The translations under genes were made by a program, and so were the position numbers. Shown in pieces: positions 26,281 through 35,400 of a stretch of DNA of 39,702 nt. Source of the stretch: JAEZKC01 sp046538945 (GTDB taxonomy: Bacteria > Fibrobacterota > Chitinivibrionia > Chitinivibrionales > Chitinispirillaceae); the NCBI GenBank assembly GCA_046538945.1, contig JBKHHW010000011.1:1-39702 (forward strand). Reading direction: 5' to 3'. Below the pieces are notes generated by a model that was not told the origin of the DNA, did no database searches, and worked only from the letters and a program-made list of their open reading frames with translations. Within the stretch, counting starts at the first letter, position 1, and every line of letters begins with the position of its first letter.

Positions 26281-26688
26281 AACCCGACCTTTTGCAGTAG
26301 CAATCATAATCAGAACATCTGAAAATTAATTCTCCGCCTGTTGTGTACAAAGCATTTCTGCTTTCATCAGGTATATTACGTTCCGGGGAGCGGAAAAGGT
26401 ACAGGATACGGAAAAAGCGGCAAACCCCGTATCAAGCCATTCCATTTTCTGAATTTTGCCTGCAGCATTCCACTTCTGGCCGAATATTTTCATTACCCCG
26501 CCCCGGCTGCAGTCGTCACCGACTTCTCTTGTGATGTCCTGCCTGTTCCATTTTACCGTTTCTTCTTCTTATTAGGCTTTCACGACATTATTTTATAATG
26601 AATTTTGGACATATTGTGCAGTTAAAAATCTCGTAAGTGAATTATAAACCAATTCAGCCCAGTGGTTCATGGAAAGGACCGATGTACT
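26281..26688. other. Divergent intergenic region between dsbD and the second GH94 gene
   Basis: No gene is supported in these 408 nt; the ORFs here have no ribosome site or domain. A TATAAT hexamer at 26594-26599 on the plus strand could be a -10 element for the GH94 gene, but no good -35 is seen. GGAAAGGA at 26671-26678 is the ribosome site for ATG 26689. Confidence 0.4.
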
Positions 26689-29100
26689 ATGAAGTATGGT
26701 GATTTCAAAGATGAAGCCCGGGAATACATTATCACAAATCCCAAGACACCTGTGAAGTGGATCAACTATATCGGTACCCTTTCCTTCGGAGGGTTCGTCG
26801 ATCACACCGGTGGTGCACTTATCTGCAAGGGTGACCCGTCACTCAACCGTATCACCAAGTACATACAGCAGATGCCCTCATCGGATTTCAAGGGAGAGAC
26901 TCTGTACCTGCGGGTCAGAAGGGGCAACACCTATAAAGTGTTCTCACCCTTTTTCGTTCCCACTCTGGACAATTACGATAAATTCGAGTGCCACGTAGGC
27001 ATGGGCTACAACAAGATCGTATCCGAGTTCTACGGGATCAGAACCGAATGCACCATTTTCATTCCCCTGGAAGATCAGGTGGAGATCAGAGACATCCGCA
27101 TTACAAACATCTCCGATACCCCTCAGGAAGTGGATGTCATTCCGGTGGTCGAATACACCCACTTCGATGCGGTCAAGCAGTTCACGAACGCCGACTGGGT
27201 TCCCCAAACAATGCAGTCGCGCTGTTTCACCAACTCCGATGGGTTGAGAGTTCTTATCCAATACGCATTCATGAACAGAGATACAAAAGTCAATTACTTC
27301 ACATCTAGTGTTCCCGCATCCTCATTCGAGACCGACCGCAGACTCTTTCTGGGTGACAATGAATACGGTACCTGGGTCAGTCCCAAATCATTGGAGAATG
27401 ACGAGCTGAGCAACTACGAGGCTCAGAGAGGTGACAACATAGCCGCCCTGCTTCACCATCTGGGAGAGCTCAAGCCATACGAAACCAAACGAATGATCAC
27501 ACAGCTGGGTCAGAACGAGAGTCTTCTTAAGGCATCACCGCAAATCGAACGTTTCCGCAAGGAAGAAGAGGTTGACAAAGCTTTCAAAATACTGACTGAG
27601 TCATGGGAGCAGTTCCTGTCGAATCTGCAGGTTGAAACACCCGACCCGGCATTCAACAGCATGGTAAACGTGCACAATCCCCGCCAGTGTTTCATCACCT
27701 ACAACTGGTCCCGCTATCTTTCCTACTATCAGCTGGGACTGGGCACACGGGGTCTGGGATTCAGAGACAGTTCCCAGGATGTCATGGGCGTTGTCAGCCA
27801 CATACCTGAGAAGGCCAAGGATCTGATAACCAAGCTTCTTTCTGTTCAGAACAGTGACGGTTCGGCCATGCACCAGTTCAATCCGATGAGCATGGAAGCC
27901 ACAAACGGCGACGCCCACGAGATGCCGGACCGTCCTCAGTACTACGGTGATGACCATCTGTGGATCGTTCTGGCAGTAAGCAGCTACCTGAAAGAAACCG
28001 GGGATATTGATTTTCTCAACGAGTCAATCCCCTTCTATGCAAAGGGCAAGGACGGTTCACCGCTTGAATCCGGCACGGTGTATGACCACCTCACACGCGC
28101 GCTGAAGTTTACCAAAAGCAATATGGGAGCGCATGGGCTTCCGCTTCTGGGATTCGCGGACTGGAATGACTGCGTGAACCTCCCCACCGGAGCGGAATCG
28201 ATTTTCAACGCATGTCTCTACAGCCGCGCACTGCTGGAAATGATCGACCTTGAGAACTTTCTCGGGCACAAGGATCTTGCCGAAAGTTATACAAAAGATC
28301 ACGAGGTAATGAAAAAGAATCTAAACGAGCAGGCCTGGGATGGTGAATGGTTCGTTCGTTACTATGACAACGAACGCGAGCCGCTGGGTTCGAAGAAGAA
28401 TTCCCATGGTCAGATTTATCTCAATGCCCAGTCGTGGCCCGTTTTCTCGAAACTGGCAAGCGACGACAGAGCACGCCAGGCACTTGAGTCGGCCCGCGAA
28501 AAACTCAACACCTCCAAGGGAATCAAGCTCAGCACCCCGGGATTCAACGGATACGATCCCACAAAGGGCGGAATCACCACCTATCCTCCGGGAGCCAAGG
28601 AAAACGGCGGAATATTCCTTCATACCAATCCCTGGATGATGATAGCGGAAGCCATGACCGGCAACGGTGACCGGGCATATGAATATTATAATCAGATCAA
28701 CCCGGCCGCCAAAAACGATGTGGTGGATGAATACGAGTGCGAACCGTATGTGTATCCTCAGAACATTCTTGGTGACGAGCATCCCCAGTTCGGGCTTGCC
28801 CGCAACAGCTGGCTTTCAGGAACTTCCTCCTGGACCTACCAGGCAGCCAGCAGGTACATCATGGGTATTCGCCCGCAGTACGATGGACTTGAAATTGACC
28901 CCTGCATTCCCTCCAGTTGGAACAGTTTCAAGGTCGAGCGCAATTTCCGCGGCTGCAGATATAAGATTTCGGTGAAAAATCCCGATCATGTCAGCAAGGG
29001 TGTGAAGTCCATTTCCGTGGATGGGAAAGCTCTCGATAAGCCAGTTGTTCCTGTTTTCGATGACGGCAAAGTGCACGAAGTTACTGTCGTCATGGGTTAG
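26689..29100 (+). CDS. GH94 phosphorylase paralogue, specificity uncertain
   Basis: 803 aa, cytoplasmic, starting at ATG 26689 with GGAAAGGA about 10 nt upstream; the nine extra codons to 26662 are not needed. It is clearly related along its length to the cellobiose phosphorylase at 20159 (KYGDFKDEAREYIIT, GLGFRDSSQDVMG, the C-terminal GIRPQYDGLEIDPCIP block). The catalytic Asp is Asp494 in GFADWNDCVNLPTGAES. Here the LNLNCFS...ESFQT segment of true cellobiose phosphorylases is replaced by VNLPTGAESIFNA, in the loop next to the active site. It therefore belongs to a different GH94 branch, usually annotated only generically; cellodextrin, laminaribiose or another beta-glucobiose are possible substrates. 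It is flanked by its own terminator. Confidence 0.88.
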   Translation: MKYGDFKDEAREYIITNPKTPVKWINYIGTLSFGGFVDHTGGALICKGDPSLNRITKYIQQMPSSDFKGETLYLRVRRGNTYKVFSPFFVPTLDNYDKFECHVGMGYNKIVSEFYGIRTECTIFIPLEDQVEIRDIRITNISDTPQEVDVIPVVEYTHFDAVKQFTNADWVPQTMQSRCFTNSDGLRVLIQYAFMNRDTKVNYFTSSVPASSFETDRRLFLGDNEYGTWVSPKSLENDELSNYEAQRGDNIAALLHHLGELKPYETKRMITQLGQNESLLKASPQIERFRKEEEVDKAFKILTESWEQFLSNLQVETPDPAFNSMVNVHNPRQCFITYNWSRYLSYYQLGLGTRGLGFRDSSQDVMGVVSHIPEKAKDLITKLLSVQNSDGSAMHQFNPMSMEATNGDAHEMPDRPQYYGDDHLWIVLAVSSYLKETGDIDFLNESIPFYAKGKDGSPLESGTVYDHLTRALKFTKSNMGAHGLPLLGFADWNDCVNLPTGAESIFNACLYSRALLEMIDLENFLGHKDLAESYTKDHEVMKKNLNEQAWDGEWFVRYYDNEREPLGSKKNSHGQIYLNAQSWPVFSKLASDDRARQALESAREKLNTSKGIKLSTPGFNGYDPTKGGITTYPPGAKENGGIFLHTNPWMMIAEAMTGNGDRAYEYYNQINPAAKNDVVDEYECEPYVYPQNILGDEHPQFGLARNSWLSGTSSWTYQAASRYIMGIRPQYDGLEIDPCIPSSWNSFKVERNFRGCRYKISVKNPDHVSKGVKSISVDGKALDKPVVPVFDDGKVHEVTVVMG

Positions 29101-29126
29101 GGGCACTTTTCAGCAATTTTGATAAC

Positions 29127-29162
29127 GGGATCCGATTATAGTATCGGGTCCTTTCTTTTTTC
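29127..29162 (+). terminator. Rho-independent terminator after the second GH94 gene
   Basis: A 9-bp stem (GGATCCGAT with ATCGGGTCC, one G-T wobble) and short loop, followed by a T-rich TTTCTTTTTT tail. Confidence 0.82.
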
Positions 29163-29588
29163 TGAACCGCCCAGGAGATGAACTGCTGATTGGGCACTGA
29201 TCTGTTTGCGGAAAAAACAGCAGACACTTTCCGAAGAAAGCATTCGAAAAGATGCGGGTGTTTTGAACCGCTTGCCTCCAGTGCGCCACTAAATAATTGA
29301 GATCTGGATCTATTCGAGTCAGTACGCCCCCCAAACCCTCTGCTCGGATAGAAATCCAGAACCTCCCCTTAATAGAGCGGAATGGGATGCGAAGGTAGTG
29401 GTTTTTACCTAACCGAATACAACCCTGTGCCTGTCCCTTCGGATTCACCTCGCATCCCTTTCTTCCGCTTTTTCCCTCAAGCACTGAGGTATCACCTGTT
29501 CTCCTCTTCTGTTCCGAATTATCTTCGAATATGATTACCCGTTAAACGCATTCACCATTATGATCATTCTAATCCCCGTACTTAAACG

Positions 29589-29607
29589 TTGAAATTCAAA
29601 ATTTGAA
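29589..29607. promoter_or_regulatory. Overlapping palindromes upstream of the sensor-phosphatase gene
   Basis: TTGAA-A-TTCAA and TTCAA-AAT-TTGAA share their middle arm, giving three alternating half-sites within 19 bp, about 60-75 nt before ATG 29666. This is a typical operator layout; the binding protein is unknown. Confidence 0.38.
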
Positions 29608-29665
29608 ACCCGCACCTACATTATAGTAAATTAGTAAGACAACCTCTTTTCCTACGGATTTCTTC

Positions 29666-32200
29666 ATGACAGAAAAATCATCATCGCCTACCAAGACCAT
29701 CTGCCTGCTTATAGAGGGTGTTGCGGGACTGTACTACTCACATGTATGGCCGGGAGTTGCAAACTGTGCCCGTGAAAACGGATACAATCTCGTCTGCTTT
29801 GCTGGCGGAGCGCTCCGCATTTCGCCGCAAAACCCTTATGAAGCTCAGCGCAACATCATCTACAACCATATAGATGCCGACAATATAGACGGGCTGATCG
29901 TTTCGGGGACCCTGAAGAACTTTATTTCCGACCGGGAATTTGCACTCTTCATGGAACGGTTCCAGAATATCCCGGCGGTCACCCTTATTCCCGCTCTGGA
30001 AAACATTCCCTCTGTGCTTATCGACAATGCATCGGGGATGAAAAGTCTGATCTCCCATTTGGTAAACGCCCACGGGCATCACAATTTTGTTTTCATCGGT
30101 GGTCCCAGGGGAAATCTCGATGCTGACCAGAGACTGGAACTGTTTCATAAGTACATGGTGGAGTACGGCCTTGAAGGCGGCGAGGACAGAGTCATTGCGG
30201 GAGATTTCACCCGTGGCGGGGGCTACAGAGCTACAATGGAACTGCTGTCCAAGAAAATAGCCTTCGATGCCCTCATTACAGCCAACGATGAAACGGCTCT
30301 GGGAGCGATTGCGGCACTTCAGGAGAAAGGCATCAGGGTCCCTGAGGACACAGCCGTTACGGGTTTTGACGGGATCGAAGAAAGCGAGCTTACCACTCCC
30401 CCTCTCACCACGGTACGCCAGCCGCTTTATGAAATCGGCCGCTCTGCGGTGGAACTGCTCATATCAAAAATTCAGGGTAAAGAGGTACCCATGCGCACGG
30501 TTCTTGACGCACCGCTAGTTATCCGTCAATCGTGCGGCTGTTTCATCAACCCCCAGCATGCGCTTGGCAACCGTTCACTTCCGGTGAGCATCAAGTCAAC
30601 CGATCTGAAACACCTCAGAAGCGAACTGCATTCAGCTCTCAGATCGTTCGAACCGGAGATGAGCGCAAAGATTGAAGATCGCGATATTGAAGATGTGGTG
30701 TCATCATTTTTTGACGAAATAGAAGGAATCAAAACATCCGAGTTTCTCCCCGCCCTCAACCGCATCGTCAGAGCAATCGTTCTGGCCGGTGACGATGCGC
30801 TTCAGTGGCAGAAGATTCTGGTGGTGATGAGGAAATTCTCCCGCAGCCTGACAGACCAGCAGGCTGAAAAGGCCGACAACCTGCTTCACGACGGATACAA
30901 TCTTTTCAGTGAAGCCGCAGTGAGGGTACAGGCCCACAAACGGCTGCAGGAGGAGCAGCAGGCGGCCCTGATGAGGTCAGCAGGGCACTCGATTGCCAAT
31001 TCCTTCGATATTCCCAACCTCACCAAAGCCGTTTCCAAAGTTTTTCCCAACATCGGAATAGATGATTTCCACCTTTCTCTATATGACAAATCAGATAAGA
31101 GTTTCCGCAACTCGAAGCTGCTCTTCAGCCTTCAGCAGGGGAAAAAGAGTGTGCCTTCGGCTGAAGTCAATTTCCCCACAAAAGAACTGTGTCCCGGGGG
31201 AATAGAGAGCACCGGGAAGCCTTTCCAAGTTGTAGTCCAGCCGCTTTTTTTCAAAAACGAGCAGCTGGGGCTGGCGGTTTTCAAAAACGGGCCCTCCATC
31301 GGGTATGTGTATGAAATCCTCAGCGAACACCTCAGCGGTGCTTTGCAGGGTGCCCTGCTCATGAAAAAGGTTCAGGAACAGGCAATCACGCTTGAACATA
31401 CAAACCAACAGCTCCAGAAACTCAGAGAGCAGGAGCATGCTTATCTAAAAGCAATAAAGCGGGAACTGGAGCTGGGCAGAGAAATCCAGGCAAGCTTCCT
31501 TCCCGAATCAATGCCGGTCATGGACGGTTGGGAGTCCAGCAAGCTGTTCCTGCCCGCAAGAGAGGTGTCCGGGGATTTTTACGATGCGTTTTTGCTGGAG
31601 GACGGCAGAGCCGCATTCGTCATTGCCGACGTTTCTGGAAAGGATGTGGGTGCGGCACTTTTCATGTCACTCATCCGGTCTCTCATACGCGCCTTTGCCG
31701 AACAGTCACTTGAAGGCGCCGCCGACCCGCTGAATGCAATCTGGCTGACCAATCGCTACATCGCGCATCATCATCACAGCGGCAACGGGCGGTTTATGTA
31801 CGCTACCATGTTCTTTGCAGTCGTGAACCCCTCCAACGGTGAAGTGAGCTATATAAACGCCGGGCACAACCCGCCTGCGCTTCTCAAGTCGGAGGGACAG
31901 ATCATACGCTGGCTGGAGCCGACCGGTCCGGCGGTGGGTATTTCCGCGGATCTGGATTTCCACCAGGGAAAGCTTCAGCTTGACCCCGGGCAGATGCTTC
32001 TTCTCTACACCGACGGTGTCACCGAGGCCAGAAATGAAAAGAGCGAGTTTTTCACCAAAAAGCGGCTTGCGGAACTGATCGAGCAGCCCTACAAATCCGC
32101 AACGGAGGTGGTGGACCGGGTCAAGCATGCTCTGGAGGAGCACGGGGAAGGTGCTGTGCCCTATGATGATGTGACGATGCTGGGGATATTCAGGGAGTAG
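29666..32200 (+). CDS. LacI-type sugar-sensor / SpoIIE-type PP2C phosphatase fusion
   Basis: 844 aa, with no signal peptide or membrane segment, so cytosolic. Residues ~10-290 form a LacI/GalR-type periplasmic-binding fold (ANDETALGAIAALQEKGI, VTGFDGIEESE, PLTTVRQP, ending VIRQSCGC) but the usual N-terminal DNA-binding helix-turn-helix is absent. A helical linker (~300-425) and a GAF-like domain (~425-560) follow, as in LacI-sensor/GGDEF proteins. A coiled coil (~560-605) joins the SpoIIE/RsbU phosphatase domain: metal Asp637 in VSGDFYDAF, ADVSGKDVGAALFMS, NAGHNPPAL, LLLYTDGVTEARN, DDVTMLG. All key residues are present. Such phosphatases activate STAS anti-anti-sigma proteins by dephosphorylation; none is encoded nearby. 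Inference: a cytosolic sugar signal is turned into partner-switch control of gene expression. Confidence 0.85.
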   Translation: MTEKSSSPTKTICLLIEGVAGLYYSHVWPGVANCARENGYNLVCFAGGALRISPQNPYEAQRNIIYNHIDADNIDGLIVSGTLKNFISDREFALFMERFQNIPAVTLIPALENIPSVLIDNASGMKSLISHLVNAHGHHNFVFIGGPRGNLDADQRLELFHKYMVEYGLEGGEDRVIAGDFTRGGGYRATMELLSKKIAFDALITANDETALGAIAALQEKGIRVPEDTAVTGFDGIEESELTTPPLTTVRQPLYEIGRSAVELLISKIQGKEVPMRTVLDAPLVIRQSCGCFINPQHALGNRSLPVSIKSTDLKHLRSELHSALRSFEPEMSAKIEDRDIEDVVSSFFDEIEGIKTSEFLPALNRIVRAIVLAGDDALQWQKILVVMRKFSRSLTDQQAEKADNLLHDGYNLFSEAAVRVQAHKRLQEEQQAALMRSAGHSIANSFDIPNLTKAVSKVFPNIGIDDFHLSLYDKSDKSFRNSKLLFSLQQGKKSVPSAEVNFPTKELCPGGIESTGKPFQVVVQPLFFKNEQLGLAVFKNGPSIGYVYEILSEHLSGALQGALLMKKVQEQAITLEHTNQQLQKLREQEHAYLKAIKRELELGREIQASFLPESMPVMDGWESSKLFLPAREVSGDFYDAFLLEDGRAAFVIADVSGKDVGAALFMSLIRSLIRAFAEQSLEGAADPLNAIWLTNRYIAHHHHSGNGRFMYATMFFAVVNPSNGEVSYINAGHNPPALLKSEGQIIRWLEPTGPAVGISADLDFHQGKLQLDPGQMLLLYTDGVTEARNEKSEFFTKKRLAELIEQPYKSATEVVDRVKHALEEHGEGAVPYDDVTMLGIFRE

Positions 32201-32224
32201 AGCAATTCGACTCACCCTTGTTTA

Positions 32225-32260
32225 AAAAAAGCCGGGAGAACAGACTCTTCCGGCCTTTTT
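32225..32260 (+). terminator. Rho-independent terminator after the sensor-phosphatase gene
   Basis: A stem of AAAAAGCCGGGAGA-type with TCTTCCGGC (one wobble, 9 bp of core) followed by CTTTTT, starting 24 nt after the stop. Confidence 0.85.
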
Positions 32261-32436
32261 ATTCAGCACACTACTGACCACTCATTTCCGAACCGTTCTG
32301 GTCCTGAGTACGCTTTCTACTCCTCTGCACCTCCTGCAAAATGAACCGCAAGACTTCTGTGTCTCACAAATTATATTACCATTACATTCATTATACGTGG
32401 GAAACCGCCTCTTAAGCGTTTTAACGGAGCACGGCT

Positions 32437-35400
32437 ATGCTGAAACGACTGTCTATACCCGCTTTACTGATGTGGCTTATCTGTTCTTCTCCCCTGCTGG
32501 CGGATCCCGAGCCCTATGCGCCCATTGCCAATCCGCTACCGGATACACTGGATCAGCTCTACCGGGACAGTGCCACTATCCAGATAGGCAGGGTCCGGGT
32601 GAATCAGGCCGGCTACAGACCACAGGACAAAAAATATTTCTACTATGTGGGAGAAGGACAGAGTGAATTCTCAGTGATCGATGTGAACAGTGGAGAGACG
32701 GTGGCCACTGGTGAATTAGTTTCCAAAGGAACGGAGGTTTCCGGCCAGATATACATTCGCGCTTCGAACAATGCCCAGCATCACGAATCCGGTGATGAAC
32801 GCTACACGATGGAAAGCCCTCTGGTTTCGGGTCCTTTATTTGAAGGTATAATTCCCGAGTCAGTTGGCCCCGGCCAATACAAGATCCGAGTGGGAACGGA
32901 GGAATCGGGCCCGTTCTGGATTGATGAGAAGATATACAGTTGGCTGAGGGATGCAGCGATCAAATTTCCCGGTGTTAACAGATGCGGTAATTCCGACTCC
33001 TGGTTTCATCCCCCCTGCCATCTGCAGGATGCCGTAACCGGTGGTTGGCACGACTGCGGTGACCACCTTAAAGAAAGCTGCACCCAGAGCTTTTTACATT
33101 CCATGTTAGGCTTAGCTGCAGCGGTGTTCAAAGAACGAGATATGGACCATTACGGTCCCAATCACAACAATACGGTTATAACAGACGGTATACCTGATAT
33201 TCTTTACGAAGCTAAATACGGTAGCGATTACCTATTACAATCATATGATAAAGCAAACGGCAATATTGAAAACCTAATCACTTCAATGGGAAATTTTGGG
33301 GCAGACGGAGATCATGGCTGGTGGGGAAGACCGGAATACCAGGATATGATGCCGCCAGAAAGAGGCGGTCCACCAAGACCTGCACGTGTGGAGATCGGTG
33401 TGAATGTTATAGCACCATTTGCTGCGGGGCTAGCATACACAGGGAAGCTTTATGAACCATTTGATTCTGAGTATGCGCGAAAGTGCTTATCTGTCGCAGA
33501 AGATTTATATTCATATGTGAAGAATAACCCTGAATTAACTTCAAGTTCTGAGGCATACCATGCTGGAGAAGAAGCACATGATAAGATCGCATTTGCTGCT
33601 GTAGCGCTTCTCTGGGCTACTGAAGACACCGGATACCTGAATGACTTGTGTTATGACACCACGATTCCCAATGTGATGACAACAAATACAGATCCGATTC
33701 TCTCATTCCAAGGCGGATGGTTTAAAGTCAACAGAGAACTTTTTGTTAAAGAGACTACCAATACAACCTGGGACACCTATTTTGTGCCCGCATTATGGAG
33801 TTTTTACAGGTTAATATTGAAAGATGAGCAGTTGTGCAATCGATTGAGTATCAACACAGAAGAGAGACTAAAGCTTATCGAACAGACAGCCTTCTCTCTG
33901 GCCAGAAGCCTTACTACATTTTCAGACGGCGATACGAGTATAAGTTTACCTCCAATTAATCTTCCATGGATGCAGATTCCTCTTACTCTGAAATATGGGA
34001 GTACTTGGTTTGAAATGAGCACTGAACAGGACTGGATGTGGAACCGCTATCAGATAAGTAACATATTCGATATGTATGCATACTCTGATATGGCTTTATG
34101 GCTACAAGGAATGCAGCTTCCAAACACACCAGCCACAACAGATTGGAAAGGCAAAGAAGTAAGAGAAATCATGATACGCCAAATGGATTACATGCTGGGA
34201 GTGAATCCATGGGATATATCCATGTTCATCGGAGTAGGACATAAAAATTTCAATCATATTCATCACAGAGCAGCAAATCCGGAAGGAAAGAATCTACCGG
34301 GTGCATTTTATGGATACACACCACCGGATGGTGCTTTGTACTCGGGCTGGCCGGCTTCAACCACCACCTTCGAGGACAAGTGGAAGGATCATTTTCACAC
34401 CGAAACGGGAATAGATGCTTCCGCGATATCTATCATTACAATAATGGGACTGACTAAAGAAGAGCCGATAACGGAACCTCCAACTGCCACTGTGCGTACG
34501 GTTTACGTAGGTTATGACCAGGCAATAATCGAAGTACGGCAGAGCCGGTTTGGTAACACCACGATACAGTATGGCTCACAAACCCCGCCTTCACAAAATC
34601 ACACCTGCGACAGCGCAGGTGTATTTCACCGTATAGTTCTGAACGGACTGCAGAACGGGACCACTTACTATTTCGATGCAGTGGTTTCAGACCTTTATGG
34701 AAACAGTGATACCATTAACGACAGAGGTGAGTATTTCGAATTCACTACACTCCAGAACCCTCCCGGCGATGCGGAAATCACAAACGTGAAAGTCTGCAAA
34801 GTAACCAGCGATTCCGCGGAAATCTTCTGGTACACACCCAACGGTGAATACAACAGCAGAGTTGTATTCGGAGAAGGCCTTCCCCCGGAAACTGTTCATG
34901 ACGGGAATATATACGGACGACCTACCAACTTTCACTATGTGAAAATCGGTGATTTGAAAGAAAAAACCACCTACTATTTCTATGTGGAATCAGATGGAAT
35001 GAGAGATGATAACGAAGGTAAGTATTACACTTTCACCACTCCTGTTGAACACGTCGATTTCGATGTGAGAATCATACAATATGAATGGGGAGGTAAGCCC
35101 ACATTAGGAATGAATGTAATAAATCAGGATTCCAAAGCCTACGACTCTCTGGAACTGAGATTCTATATGCGGGGAACAGAAGAAGAGATGGCGGATATGG
35201 GAGCCAGAGTGGATATTGGGTTTAAGTACAGATCAGACGGATGGATCGACAGTGCATTCAAACAGACTGTTGATGATCTTCTGCAGGATCAGAAGCCGAT
35301 CAAGATTCCGGATACCTACGACCCCAGTAATGACACCTACGCCTGGTATTTTGCCATCCCCACCGGCAGCACGGTTATGGAATCCGGAGCTCGATTCCGG

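Larger units (their letters stand above)
29101..29665. other. Intergenic region before the sensor-phosphatase gene
   Basis: The first part holds the GH94 terminator. A 124-codon minus-strand ORF (29110-29484) runs through that terminator, has no domain and is not accepted. The last ~130 nt hold GTTAAACGC (29541-29549) and CTTAAACGTT (29581-29590), 40 nt apart, overlapping palindromes at 29589-29607, and a TATAGT hexamer (29622-29627) that may be a -10 element without a clear -35. Confidence 0.45.

Noticed and set aside
29110..29484. 124-codon minus-strand ORF
   Set aside because: It runs through the clear terminator of the GH94 gene, has no ribosome site or domain, and its amino-acid make-up looks non-coding. 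A faint DPDL...W phrase was not enough to call a gene relic.
35216..35240. Possible frameshift within the giant GH9
   Set aside because: The main frame is continuous from 32437 to 38070 with consistent domain content; alternative-frame ORFs there are short shadows.
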